Shown: piece after piece, positions 44,479 to 53,485 of the stretch | How positions within the stretch are numbered: position 1 is the stretch's first letter | Layout: each line of letters starts with the position of its first letter | NCBI GenBank assembly: GCA_024742765.1 | Contig: JANSXT010000006.1 | Span: forward strand, 111,946 to 175,945 | Source of the DNA: Phyllobacteriaceae bacterium | GTDB taxonomy: Bacteria; Pseudomonadota; Alphaproteobacteria; Rhizobiales; Rhizobiaceae | DNA length: 64,000 nt | Direction: 5' to 3' | Notes under the pieces: model-generated | The model's input: the letters and a program-made list of their open reading frames with translations, nothing else | Databases searched by the model: none | What the model was told of the DNA's origin: nothing | Program-made: the position numbers and the translations under genes

Positions 44479-45598
44479 CGATCGTCAGCCGCTCGGCGGC
44501 GCGGGTGATCGCCGTGTAAAGCCAGCGGTCGCGCATGTCGCGGAACGCAAAGCTCTCGTCGAACAGCATCACATTGTCCCATTGCGAGCCCTGCGCCTTG
44601 TGCACGGTCAGCGCATAGCCATAGTCGAAATCGTCGAACCGCCGCTTGAGCTGCCAGCTCACCTCCTCGTCGGGATTGTCGAAGGCCGCCTTGAGCAGCT
44701 TGATCTTGGCAACGCCCCGGTCCGTGTCGCCATCGTCGGGCGAGACCAGAAGGTTGATGCCGGGCTTGGAACCGGGCGCCGAAGCGGTCATCACCTTCCA
44801 CAGCGACCCGTTGAGCAGCCCCTTGGCCGGATCGTTTCGAAGGCACACCAGCTTGTCGCCGGCTTGCGGATAGCGCGCATCGAACCCGGCCAACTGTCTC
44901 AGGCGCTGATTGTAGCGCCGCCGCGTGCGGTTGATGCCGACCAGCACCTGGTCCGCCTCGGTCACCATCTGCGTGTCGAGATCGCCCTTGCCGATGATCT
45001 GCGCGGTGCCATAGTCGCCATGCATGATCTCGCGCCCCTCGCGCACATCCATCGCGAGCCGCACGATCGGGTTTTCCGCCGCCTGGCGGTGGATCTCGGT
45101 CAGGAGGAAATCGGGCTCGGCATCGGTGAAGAACCCGCCCCCCGAGATCGGCGGCAACTGGCCCGGATCGCCGAGCACCAAGACGGGCGTGCCGAAGCTT
45201 AAAAGATCGCGCCCCAGCTCCTCGCCGACCATCGAACACTCGTCGACGATGACCAGCTTGGCCTTGGCGATGTCCGACTGGCGGTTGAGCGCAAAGGTTG
45301 GCGCGATGCCGGTCTTGCCGGTGACCTCGTCGGTCACTTCTTCCTCGCCGCGCGGCCGGTAGATCAGCGAATGGATGGTCTTGGCGTTGGACGCGCCCTT
45401 GGCGCGCATCACCTGCGCCGCCTTGCCGGTGAAGGCGGCGAACTGCACCGTGCCGTCAACGCCCTCGGCAAAATGCCGCGCCAGCGTCGTCTTGCCCGTC
45501 CCCGCATAGCCGAACAGGCGGAACAACTGGCTGTCGTCGCGCTTGAGCCAGTCGGCGACGGCGACCAGCGCATCGTCCTGTTGCGGGGAAAACTGCAT
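44471..45598 (-). CDS. RecD-like SF1 DNA helicase
   Basis: 375 residues. Walker A LFGYAGTGKTTLARH, then FAAFTGKAAQVMRAKG, LVIVDECSMVGEELG (motif II), VLGDPGQLPPISGGGFF (motif III), EIHRQ and the C-terminal YGYALTVHKAQGSQWDNVML with LYTAITRAAERL (motifs V-VI). These are the motifs of RecD/Dda helicases. It is much shorter than RecD2 and lacks an N-terminal domain, so it is a stand-alone helicase, probably acting in repair or fork restart. Confidence 0.93.
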   Translation of the reverse strand: MQFSPQQDDALVAVADWLKRDDSQLFRLFGYAGTGKTTLARHFAEGVDGTVQFAAFTGKAAQVMRAKGASNAKTIHSLIYRPRGEEEVTDEVTGKTGIAPTFALNRQSDIAKAKLVIVDECSMVGEELGRDLLSFGTPVLVLGDPGQLPPISGGGFFTDAEPDFLLTEIHRQAAENPIVRLAMDVREGREIMHGDYGTAQIIGKGDLDTQMVTEADQVLVGINRTRRRYNQRLRQLAGFDARYPQAGDKLVCLRNDPAKGLLNGSLWKVMTASAPGSKPGINLLVSPDDGDTDRGVAKIKLLKAAFDNPDEEVSWQLKRRFDDFDYGYALTVHKAQGSQWDNVMLFDESFAFRDMRDRWLYTAITRAAERLTIVK

Positions 45599-45758
45599 GC
45601 GTCGGATTTAGGGGATTCGCCCGGCGGAGGAAAACGGAAAAGGTGCGGGGCACTCGCTCACAGTAGTTGGCGCAGGATGTCAACAACAACCAGTTCCGCA
45701 CAGCCTCCAGTTTCGGATGAGACCTGTGCAGTCCGACCGGACTTCGACCGGATTAACT

Positions 45759-46649
45759 CTAACTGCCGAGCTGGGCAATCAGAAATTCGAGCTCCGGCGT
45801 GGTTCTCGCGTCATCACGCAACCGCTGCCACCAGCCCTTCCGCAGCGGCTCAACCAGGAAAGAGGCCACTTCACTGCTTCTAGTGATTTCCATCGAATCA
45901 AGGCTGTCGACAAACACAAATGCAAAACCTTGGGCCGAACAGCGTTCCAAGTCGCGCCATAAACCGATCACGTCGACATCTTCCGGTGAAAGAAGAACAT
46001 TGAGTTCTTCAAGACATTCCCTGACCGCAGCTCTCCGCAGGGTTTCCAGAAGGGTCGCATCTTTCACATCAATGTCTTCCAGCTCGACGCCACCAGAGAA
46101 GCTGCCATGGCGAGCGCCGGGATAATAGACCATGTGCTTTCCACGCACTGTTGTCAGAATTCGCGTTGGTTCCGATCGGTTCCCTTCGACGATCAGACAG
46201 CTCATGCCAAGTTTACAGGGCGCCACATCGCTGTCTGGTTCGTGCGGACAACCTTGCTGTGCCAAGTGCTCCCGCAGGGTGCGAAACGGCCGCTCCTGTG
46301 CGTCGCCACCGTCTCGCGACATTCCCATCTTGATCGTGTTCTCAACATCCAGAGCCCTGTAGAAGCGCACATGATAACGGTAGCTCAGCGGGCGCAAGCG
46401 AACCGTTTCCGATCCAATGCGATCCAGCGATATCTGGTTTACGGGGTCGACCGTGATGGCAGACACATCGATACGCGCCAGATCCAGCAAAAAGCGAATC
46501 TTGTCCGGCGCTGACGTCTCATCGACCGGATTATCGTCATACACCACGCGAAATCGAGACAGGTCCCTCGCATCGAGCATAGGTAGGTACTGACTACCGC
46601 CCGTGTCCTGTAGTCCGGGATAGGCCGTCGTCCAGACAGGCTTCATCAC
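45759..46649 (-). CDS. Nudix-domain protein, second gene of two-gene operon
   Basis: 296 residues. Residues about 150-215 form a Nudix-like core: CLIVEGNRSEPTRILTTVRG, then GSFSGGVELED and the helix LRRAAVRECLEELNVLL, matching the Nudix box (G...REXXEEL). The N-terminal 140 residues are specific (VYYDDNPVDETSAPDKIRFL). The start overlaps the upstream gene by ATGA. Substrate and role are unknown. Lower GC and the unfamiliar partner suggest recent acquisition. Confidence 0.72.
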   Translation of the reverse strand: MMKPVWTTAYPGLQDTGGSQYLPMLDARDLSRFRVVYDDNPVDETSAPDKIRFLLDLARIDVSAITVDPVNQISLDRIGSETVRLRPLSYRYHVRFYRALDVENTIKMGMSRDGGDAQERPFRTLREHLAQQGCPHEPDSDVAPCKLGMSCLIVEGNRSEPTRILTTVRGKHMVYYPGARHGSFSGGVELEDIDVKDATLLETLRRAAVRECLEELNVLLSPEDVDVIGLWRDLERCSAQGFAFVFVDSLDSMEITRSSEVASFLVEPLRKGWWQRLRDDARTTPELEFLIAQLGS

Positions 46650-47821
46650 AGATACCGTTTTCCGAAGTCGTCCATCAAAAGCCAGAGCATGGCATAGGCT
46701 TCATGCGTAAGCTTGTACCGTTCGCGATCCTGCCAGATATCGGTGAGGATAAGATTGCGAAACTGGTCCAAGGTCATTGAGCGGTACTTGTGGATGCGGG
46801 GAGAGGTGCTGATTTCGCTTTCTTTCTGAACTTCCAGACGAAAGCGCAGCACGTCTTTCAGCGGTTTTTTTGTATAGCCGAAGTAGAACAGCTGCGGCTT
46901 GCCCATCCGCGCGTGTTCTCGGACGAGTGCCGCCGGATAAAGCGAAACTTCGCCTTCGGATCGGCGCAAGTCGAAATCGCGCTCGACCGCCGCATAGGCT
47001 TCGTCGTCGAAAAAGCTCTGCACACTGTCGGATTGATCATCACGCGGCCAGAGCGCTGCCCGACTGCCAGTGCAATGCACGCCAGAATTGTTCATTGCCG
47101 CATTCTCCGCAGCACGAAGCTGCAACAGCGGTCGCAGCACGCCGTCTTCGTCATGACAAAGAACGATGACCGAGATACCGAGCGTATTGGCCAGCCGGGG
47201 CTCGTCAAGCGGCGGGAGGATCGGGCCATACTTCATTCGCAGCTGCTGGCGCAGGCTGACGTGGCCGCCTGCATCGAACATCGGTTTGGGTGTGTAATCC
47301 GGAATCAGATTCGATCTCGCTTGCTGGGAATAGAGAGCCGGCTGGATGTCGACGTCACCGGTCGTGCGATCGATCTTGAAAAGCCGGATCGCATGACCCT
47401 TGTCATAAATCAATCGGTCCTCCGACAGCGCGTCGAATCCACGCCGAGCCGTTTCCCGCCAAGTCTTGTCAGAATAGCGGAACTTGAACACCTCCTCCAC
47501 CACATTCAACCGCACATTGGCCTTCTCGCTCCAGATCACCTCCTTGGAGTACGGCAAAAATCCTAACTGGTCGCGATCTTCCCCTGCATAGAACTCGCTT
47601 AGGTATTTCGGATCCCAATTGATGAACGCGCTGGCATCAAGCTCTTCTAGGCCCGACATGATGTCCCGACGATCCCGTCCCAAAAGCCGTGCATGTACAA
47701 AGCTGGCGAAACTGCTTGTCCCTCGCGATGCATTGTTGGCAACCCACTCAATCATGCTCTTGAGCGGTATTTCGAGTTCACCAAAACCAACCGGAAAAGA
47801 GTAACTGGTATCCATGTCCAC
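46646..47821 (-). CDS. Hypothetical protein with possible degenerate Nudix fold, first gene of operon
   Basis: 391 residues. Residues about 225-290 (GISVIVLCHDEDGVLRPLLQ, LRAAENAAMNNSGVHCTGSR) look like the first strands of a Nudix domain, but the acidic REXXEE helix is not evident, so the site may be dead. The N-terminal 200 residues (FVHARLLGRDRRDIMSGLEE, SEKANVRLNVVEEVFKFRYS) and C-terminus (LTHEAYAMLWLLMDDFGKRY) match nothing I know. It is tightly coupled to the intact Nudix-like gene, suggesting a complex. The ATG at 47821 has only a weak ribosome site. Confidence 0.7.
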   Translation of the reverse strand: MDMDTSYSFPVGFGELEIPLKSMIEWVANNASRGTSSFASFVHARLLGRDRRDIMSGLEELDASAFINWDPKYLSEFYAGEDRDQLGFLPYSKEVIWSEKANVRLNVVEEVFKFRYSDKTWRETARRGFDALSEDRLIYDKGHAIRLFKIDRTTGDVDIQPALYSQQARSNLIPDYTPKPMFDAGGHVSLRQQLRMKYGPILPPLDEPRLANTLGISVIVLCHDEDGVLRPLLQLRAAENAAMNNSGVHCTGSRAALWPRDDQSDSVQSFFDDEAYAAVERDFDLRRSEGEVSLYPAALVREHARMGKPQLFYFGYTKKPLKDVLRFRLEVQKESEISTSPRIHKYRSMTLDQFRNLILTDIWQDRERYKLTHEAYAMLWLLMDDFGKRYL

Positions 47822-48146
47822 TTTCCTGCAGCATTTTGATCAGGTTATGCGTTTGCGATATGATCAACAGTGGTCTGTGATTGAGCTGACTGCGCCCTTG
47901 TCTCGACTGCCCACTTGTTTGAGAGCACCGCGCCCATTGTTCCCGATACTGGCCTCTACTATGCTCATCGAACAATAGTCCTGACAAGCGGATTTAAGGC
48001 TTTCCAAAGTCATTCTCACCGGCGGCCTGCAAAGCGCGTGGAAGAGCAGAGAAACGTCTACTGAACACTTTCGTCCTGTTCTTAACGGCTCGCTCCCCGC
48101 CCTGTGACCATTCGCACCGCGACGCCAACTGATGGCGCTCATGATG
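47822..48146. other. Intergenic stretch before duplicated segment
   Basis: 325 bp with no supported gene. It should include the promoter of the leftward Nudix operon. From about 48103, weak similarity to 51593 (CTGTGACC...TTCGCAC) suggests the duplication once extended further. Confidence 0.45.
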
Positions 48147-48310
48147 GCTTCCAATCGCGCGGTGGCATCAGCCGCTGCGGCAAACAGCAAAGATTGGAAC
48201 GAACCATGAACCGCTATCTCTTCCCTCTTCTTGCATCCGCCCTTGTCGTCGCCGCCGTTCCGGCGGCGGCGCAGGAGATCGACGGCGTCTCGGTGGAAAT
48301 CCGCATCGGC
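48147..48310. repeat. 164-bp direct repeat, left copy
   Basis: Matches 51638-51801 without gaps at 157 of 164 positions (my count). It includes the upstream region and the first codons of the gene at 51697. Confidence 0.9.
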
Positions 48311-48334
48311 AAGGGCCTTCAAGCGTCGGCATGA
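48206..48334 (+). pseudogene. Truncated copy of the secreted protein gene at 51697
   Basis: 42 codons. The signal peptide and first mature residues (MNRYLFPLLASALVVAAVPA, QEIDGVSVEIR) are nearly identical to the intact gene, then the reading leaves the homology at 48311 and stops at 48334. It keeps the same upstream region, so it may still be expressed as a short exported peptide, but it lacks the body of the domain. Confidence 0.85.
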
Positions 48335-48380
48335 CCATCCTCCGCCACCGAACGTCACTCGTTGGCATAGACGGTTCGCC

Positions 48381-51353
48381 TTACTGGAAGAAGTCGAACA
48401 AACCGCCCAGAATGATCGCAACGACGATGAACGCCACAAAACGCTGAAGGTAGATCAGCATGGCGCGGGCCGGATGCAGCGTACGCGTGTGCGTGAACGC
48501 CTCGTCGAGGCCGAGCGCCGGGATCGTCCGGTCGAGACTGGCGAAGAATGCCCGATAGCTGGGCAGGTTAAGAACAACGCTGGCATTGTCTTCGCCATCT
48601 TGGGTTTGCGCGGTTCCCGGCCATAGCAGCACGATGACGCCGAAGATCCACAACCCGATGAGCCAGATGAATCCGAGCAGATTGTTGTAGCCATAGGCGT
48701 TGATGTATTTGCCAAGCGAATAGATCGCCCAGATCCCCCATCCATCCCAGCTGTCGGTGGTGAGCGACTCGCGGTAGGCATCGTTCTTGGCGATTGCGAG
48801 CGACCGCGCCTCCGCATTCATGCCCAGCGCCGACGCAGAGTCGCGCAGCGCGGTGTAGACGAACGGATCGTAACCACCGCCGCTACCGGCGGAAAAAGAC
48901 GCCAGAAGGCAATCGAAAAAGGCACAATCCCCGTCGCCACCGTCGGCGGCATCGACAGCGGCATCGTCCTCGCCAGGCGGCAGGTCACGGCCCGGCTCGT
49001 ACCATTTCAGAATGTTGAACCGCGCGCCCATCACATCGACGGGCACCGCCGCATCGTCGGATCGGAACCCCAGGCGAGGCGCCGAGATGGTGCCGACATT
49101 GACATCGCGCATGAACACTTTGGACCGGCGGTCGAACCGGACCCGACCGTCCTGAAAGAGAATGCGGTCGGACTGCAGTCCGTTGAGAAAGAGCTTGTCC
49201 TCGAAACCGCCCGACAAGCGAAGTTCAGCCACATGCGCGCCGATCATCGTCATTGTCCCGATGCGCGTCGATGCCTCGCAATCTTCCCAGGGGCGCGTCT
49301 CTGCTTGAACGTCGTCGGCCGCCGCGACTGGTTCATCGGCGTTTTCCGCATGTTGCGCATCATCCGCCTCGCCGTCGATGACGGCTGCCGGAGACGGGTT
49401 TTCTTCGCTGATGTCGGGTTCGGCTGGCCGGACCGGAACGCGGCCAAAGTAGTGCACACCCTGCGCTGAGACCGTGTCCATGTTGAGAACACCCACATCC
49501 ACGCTGTTGAAGCCGGCCACCTGCCCGATGCGTGCGGACGAGAAGTCGATTTCGGCCGTCCGGGCGCAGACATTGTTCATGCTGATCTCGTCGACATCGG
49601 CCGCACTGAAATCGATCAGCCCCGGGCGGTCTTCGTCATCCGAAGCCGGTCGGTCGCGACCGGCCATCACCATGCCCCAAAAATAGGCCGCACGGGGAAT
49701 TTCGACATTCTGCGCATCGATCCTGTCGACAGCGACGCGATCCATGACGAGGGTGTTGAATTGGCCCAACGCCAGGTCGATACGCCTCAGATCCGAGCGT
49801 TCCATGCGAAGATAATTGCTCTCTGCCTGATACAGGCGGACCCGGCCAATATTCTCGGCATTGTAGATGTACAGGCTGCGCGCCGCCAATTGTACGGCTT
49901 CGACCAGATCAAAACCGTCAATGTTCTCAAGTGAAATCCGCGACCAGGACCGGCCGTCGCGCAACGACAATCGCGGTTCCGCATCGTCGTCGCCGTCAAG
50001 CGCCGAAACATCCCTCAACCACAAAAAACGCCCGGTGGTATTGGCAAGATCGAAATTGCCGACGCCCGAAATGTCGTGGAAGCGGGCATCATTGCCCAGG
50101 TTCGAACCGTAGAAGTTGAAGTTCCGAACGCCGGCGACCCCGTCCAGCATGATATCATTTGAGACCCGCAAGCTGTAGGCGTCGATTTTGGGGGGAACCT
50201 CGCTCCACCGATAACCCCATTCGTATGGGTCAGCGAAGGGGTCGATCGTCATGGGGACGCCACGCAGATTGCGCATCACCATGTCATCGAACGCGCTGCG
50301 GTGCAGATCGATTTCACCTCGAAAAGCAACGTCGTCGATCCAGATTGCTTTCACCGTTTGGCGCGACAAGTCGATGCCAAAGGTGAACACGGAGTCGTCG
50401 AATTCGAGAACGGTCCCCTCTCTCAGGCTTGGGAAATGACGGTCCGGAGCGACGCAATCAAACCAGATATGATCTGCTTGAGAAAATGCGTTGCCCAGGC
50501 GACCCGTCGAAACGCGGGCAGGGACAAAGTATGTGGCGGCCAGCTTGATCCGGTCAAACAGCTGCGCGTCGGCTTCCGTGAAACGATAGGCCGGCAAGTC
50601 GTCTTGAAAAATCTCCGGTGGCAACGCGGCCATAAGTTCATGGATTTCGTCAAGCCTTGTTGCCACGGCCGGACCGGGATCGGCGCAACGATCAAGGCTC
50701 TGCAAGCCACCCCATGCACGCGTATTGAGCCAGTACGGCGTCAGCGATTGGCCGGCCTCGCGCAACAGGCCGTTCAGCTGCCAGAGCCGCAGGACATCCT
50801 CTTGCGGCAATCGCTCGGCCAGAAACACGGACAGTTGAAGATGGGCCTTATACCAGTTGTAGTCCAATCGTCGCCCACGGCATCGCGGCACGCCCGCATC
50901 GAGCAACGACTCGGCCATTTTGCCGGTTTCAACCACACGGGCGACGAATTGTTCGCCGGTTTCAGCGTCGAAGTCCCAACCCCCATAGTCCCAATCAAAC
51001 TTCTCCGGAACGAGAGAGTAGACGAAGCTCTCAACAACAATCTCCGACACCGCACACAATTCATCCAGGGAGGGTTCTCGGCCCAAGGTTCGATTGATCG
51101 CGCGCCTCAATTGCCGGCGGGCTTCGTTCGCCTCCTGGCGGAACTCGACAAGTCCGTCGAACGCCTCATTGGGCTGGCTCATCAGCTCGGCCCAATTGGC
51201 AAATGCGACCTCGACCGATGGCTCCGGCATCGGCGGCGGCACAATCGCCTCCTCCTGCGCCAAGGCATTGCGCAGCAACAACACCAGAAACACGCCGCAA
51301 AAAGCAGCCATCCGCATGCATTGGCTCGCTCTTTTCACTGAAACTCTGCCCAT
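48381..51353 (-). CDS. Large exported membrane protein with pentapeptide-like beta-helix and C-terminal TM pair
   Basis: 990 residues from ATG 51353 (the reading from 51521 adds an improbable, basic N-terminus). A signal helix (MAAFCGVFLVLLLRNALA) precedes a large periplasmic region. Residues about 370-780 alternate short strands (SLYIYNAENIGRVRLYQAES, DLALGQFNTLVMDRVAVDRI, DFSSARIGQVAGFNSVDVGV) like irregular pentapeptide or beta-helix repeats. An acidic linker (ISEENPSPAAVIDGEADDAQ) follows. The C-terminus has YTALRDSASALGMNAEARSL, then two membrane helices (LGFIWLIGLWIFGVIVLLW, FVAFIVVAIILGGLFDFF). This tail resembles that of pentapeptide-repeat membrane proteins. Function unknown. It sits exactly between two direct repeats. 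Confidence 0.78.
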   Translation of the reverse strand: MGRVSVKRASQCMRMAAFCGVFLVLLLRNALAQEEAIVPPPMPEPSVEVAFANWAELMSQPNEAFDGLVEFRQEANEARRQLRRAINRTLGREPSLDELCAVSEIVVESFVYSLVPEKFDWDYGGWDFDAETGEQFVARVVETGKMAESLLDAGVPRCRGRRLDYNWYKAHLQLSVFLAERLPQEDVLRLWQLNGLLREAGQSLTPYWLNTRAWGGLQSLDRCADPGPAVATRLDEIHELMAALPPEIFQDDLPAYRFTEADAQLFDRIKLAATYFVPARVSTGRLGNAFSQADHIWFDCVAPDRHFPSLREGTVLEFDDSVFTFGIDLSRQTVKAIWIDDVAFRGEIDLHRSAFDDMVMRNLRGVPMTIDPFADPYEWGYRWSEVPPKIDAYSLRVSNDIMLDGVAGVRNFNFYGSNLGNDARFHDISGVGNFDLANTTGRFLWLRDVSALDGDDDAEPRLSLRDGRSWSRISLENIDGFDLVEAVQLAARSLYIYNAENIGRVRLYQAESNYLRMERSDLRRIDLALGQFNTLVMDRVAVDRIDAQNVEIPRAAYFWGMVMAGRDRPASDDEDRPGLIDFSAADVDEISMNNVCARTAEIDFSSARIGQVAGFNSVDVGVLNMDTVSAQGVHYFGRVPVRPAEPDISEENPSPAAVIDGEADDAQHAENADEPVAAADDVQAETRPWEDCEASTRIGTMTMIGAHVAELRLSGGFEDKLFLNGLQSDRILFQDGRVRFDRRSKVFMRDVNVGTISAPRLGFRSDDAAVPVDVMGARFNILKWYEPGRDLPPGEDDAAVDAADGGDGDCAFFDCLLASFSAGSGGGYDPFVYTALRDSASALGMNAEARSLAIAKNDAYRESLTTDSWDGWGIWAIYSLGKYINAYGYNNLLGFIWLIGLWIFGVIVLLWPGTAQTQDGEDNASVVLNLPSYRAFFASLDRTIPALGLDEAFTHTRTLHPARAMLIYLQRFVAFIVVAIILGGLFDFFQ

Positions 51354-51637
51354 AATTCTTTGGAATACAGAAGCGATCCGATATTTATTCACCAAGAATT
51401 CAGTATTACAAAGCTCTAATTTTCGGCGGCAAGCACCGGAGTAGCCTTCCCGTGAGGAACGCCGATATCGCCGTTTTGAAGCCATCCACCGCCATGCATC
51501 CGTTTTTTTCACCACAGCCATGCTGGTGCGGCAAGACTGATTTCGGAAATCTGCCCGATGGCCAGCCCGCCCAAGCGGATCCGTTTTTCACACTGTGACC
51601 CTTCGCACGGTCATCGTGCCCCAAGTCCCGCATCCTC

Positions 51638-51801
51638 GCTTCCAATAGCGCGGTGGCATCAGCCGCTGCGGCAAACAGCAAAGATTGGAGCGAACCATGA
51701 ACCGCTATCTCTTCCCCCTTCTTGCATCCGCCCTTGTCGTGGCCGCCATTCCGGCGACGGCGCAGGAGATCGACGGCGTCTCGGTGGAAATCCGCACCGG
51801 C
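51638..51801. repeat. 164-bp direct repeat, right copy
   Basis: Partner of 48147-48310, offset 3491 bp. The right copy continues into the intact gene, so the left copy is the derived fragment. Confidence 0.9.
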
Positions 51802-52170
51802 GGCGACGATCTGCGCGGCAATGACGACAACGCCTTTGCCTCGATCTGGTCCTATCGGGCCGACGGGCGCCAGCGCGGCATCCGCCGGCAGGTCAATGTC
51901 CGCGACCGTCGGATCAAGGACCACACGACGACGCACCTTTACTTCGATACGCCCGAGGGCACGGAGGTCGACGACATCACCCTGTTCATCCTCAACGTCG
52001 AAGGCTTCTCCGGCGGCTTTGACGGCGACAACTGGAACGTCGATGCCATCCGCATCACCGGCATCAAGGACGGCATCACCGTCAAGGAATATATGAACGA
52101 ATTCGCCAATCCGCTGATCCGCTTCACCGGCGACGTGCACTCGTTCCACCGCGACCTGCGGGTGCGGTAG
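51697..52170 (+). CDS. Secreted PLAT/LH2-like protein (hypothetical)
   Basis: 157 residues from ATG 51697. Signal peptide MNRYLFPLLASALVVAAIPATA, then a beta-sandwich-like domain: DGVSVEIRTGGDDLRGNDDN, TEVDDITLFILNVEGFSGGF and GDNWNVDAIRITGIKDGITV. The EIxTGxD...DNWNVDxIRI pattern recalls PLAT domains that bind lipid or protein. Its partial duplicate lies at 48206. It is convergent with the mazF-like gene across a hairpin. Confidence 0.75.
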   Translation: MNRYLFPLLASALVVAAIPATAQEIDGVSVEIRTGGDDLRGNDDNAFASIWSYRADGRQRGIRRQVNVRDRRIKDHTTTHLYFDTPEGTEVDDITLFILNVEGFSGGFDGDNWNVDAIRITGIKDGITVKEYMNEFANPLIRFTGDVHSFHRDLRVR

Positions 52171-52196
52171 GCAGCGCCGGTGACTTCACGATCACA

Positions 52197-52222
52197 GTGA
52201 CCGGCTGGTCAAGGCCGGTCAC
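52197..52222. terminator. Hairpin between convergent genes
   Basis: GTGACCGGC (52197-52205) and GCCGGTCAC (52214-52222) form a perfect 9-bp stem with an 8-nt loop. It lies between the stops at 52170 (+) and 52226 (-). No T-tract, so the termination role is tentative. Confidence 0.5.
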
Positions 52223-52225
52223 CGC

Positions 52226-52600
52226 CTACCGGTCGGGCAGTTCAAGACCGATCCAGCGCCCGACATAGCTGCGCAGAAGCTGAAGAAACTCGGGCGGGAC
52301 CCGCTCAATGCGCCTCAGCATGCGTGTCTCCGTATCGATCGCCCTGATCTGGTCGGTCAACACCATGCCGCTGGTCTTCATGCCGTCCGGGAGGGCCAGT
52401 TTGGTGCGCCAAACGTCCCTATTAGACGTGATGGGACAGATGATCACGCGGCGCGAACGCGCGTTCATGGAGTCGACAGACACCACAACAACCGGTCGTA
52501 CGCCGTCTTGTTCAGTGCCGCGAACCGGGCCGAGATCGGCCAGCACGATCTCTCCTTCGGCAAGCCAGTCGCCATCACCGGTGCGAATAGTCGTCGTCAA
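52226..52600 (-). CDS. MazF/PemK-type endoribonuclease toxin
   Basis: 124 residues if started at TTG 52600, which overlaps the antitoxin end by 26 bp; no ATG is in a better place. EGEIVLADLGPVRGTEQDGV and RPVVVVSVDS are the first strands of MazF (RGxEQxGxRPxVV), and RVIICPITSN and GMVLTDQIRAIDTETRMLRR follow. The family cleaves mRNA. The longer reading from 52678 runs across the antitoxin and is rejected. Confidence 0.88.
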   Translation of the reverse strand: MTTTIRTGDGDWLAEGEIVLADLGPVRGTEQDGVRPVVVVSVDSMNARSRRVIICPITSNRDVWRTKLALPDGMKTSGMVLTDQIRAIDTETRMLRRIERVPPEFLQLLRSYVGRWIGLELPDR

Positions 52601-52856
52601 TGATCTCGCTGCCGACGTCCGGCCCCCAATCGACGGTTTCCGGCTCGTTCTCCCAACCCATCCGGTCCATCTCGGCAATCAGTTCTTCCAGCGGAGGCGC
52701 CCGATAGGGACTTCGGTCGGGAGTAAGGATCGCTTTTTCACCTTCGACAGCCACGGTCACGGCGTCGCCCGCCTTCAGGCCCAACTGTTCGAGCACCGCC
52801 TTGGGCAGGCGGATCGCCGACGAGTTGCCCCATTTCGATATCTGAACCTTGGTCAC
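52575..52856 (-). CDS. MazE/AbrB-type antitoxin
   Basis: 93 residues from GTG 52856, with GGAGCG upstream. TKVQISKWGNSSAIRLPKAV is the swapped-hairpin AbrB DNA-binding domain of MazE; the acidic C-terminus (ELIAEMDRMGWENEPETVDW, ending DDDYSHR) is the toxin-binding tail. Two GGATAT words upstream (around 52866-52886) may be its operator. It overlaps the toxin. Confidence 0.88.
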   Translation of the reverse strand: MTKVQISKWGNSSAIRLPKAVLEQLGLKAGDAVTVAVEGEKAILTPDRSPYRAPPLEELIAEMDRMGWENEPETVDWGPDVGSEIIDDDYSHR

Positions 52857-52912
52857 AGGTCGCTCCGTTCGGATATCCCAATGTATATCCTTGAGGCCCC
52901 CGGCGCCAGTCC

Positions 52913-53485
52913 TCACATCACCTCGCGGCCCCGCCGCATGGCGGCAACACCCGTGCGGCAGACCTCGACAAGGCCGAGCGGCGCCATGATGGCGATGAAC
53001 TGTTCGACCTTGTTGGTCCGACCGGTCAGTTCAAAGACGAAATGATCGACATTGGCATCGATCACATTGGCCTTGAACGCATCGGCCAGCCGCAGCGCCT
53101 CGAGCCGGTTCTCGCCCGCGCCACGCACCTTGATCAGCGCCAGTTCCCGTTCGAGCGGCTTTTCATAACCGCCCTGATGGGCGACCACCGTCAGGTCGGT
53201 CACCTTGTGCACCGGCACGATCCGCTCGAGCTGGGTGTGGATCTGCTCCATCACCTGCGGCGTACCGCTGGTGACGATGGTGATCCGCGACAGGTGCTTT
53301 TCATGCTCGGTCTCCGAGACCGTCAGGCTCTCGATATTGTAGCCGCGTCCGGAGAAAAGGCCGATCACCCGCGCCAGAACGCCCGGCTCATTGTCGACCA
53401 GGATCGACAGCGTATGGCTTTCGGGCGCGGACGTGTCCTTGGTGATGAAATAGGCCGAGGCCGGTTCGGATTGCGGTTCGTTCAT
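52913..53485 (-). CDS. ilvN: Acetolactate synthase small (regulatory) subunit
   Basis: 190 residues (also named ilvH). It binds valine and controls the large subunit. The ACT domain starts SHTLSILVDNEPGVLARVIG, LFSGRGYNIESLTVSETEHE; further HLSRITIVTSGTPQVMEQIH and the C-terminal DAFKANVIDANVDHFVFELT. The transporter gene overlaps its start by ATGA, so transport, regulation and synthesis genes are one transcript with ilvI upstream. Confidence 0.97.
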   Translation of the reverse strand: MNEPQSEPASAYFITKDTSAPESHTLSILVDNEPGVLARVIGLFSGRGYNIESLTVSETEHEKHLSRITIVTSGTPQVMEQIHTQLERIVPVHKVTDLTVVAHQGGYEKPLERELALIKVRGAGENRLEALRLADAFKANVIDANVDHFVFELTGRTNKVEQFIAIMAPLGLVEVCRTGVAAMRRGREVM

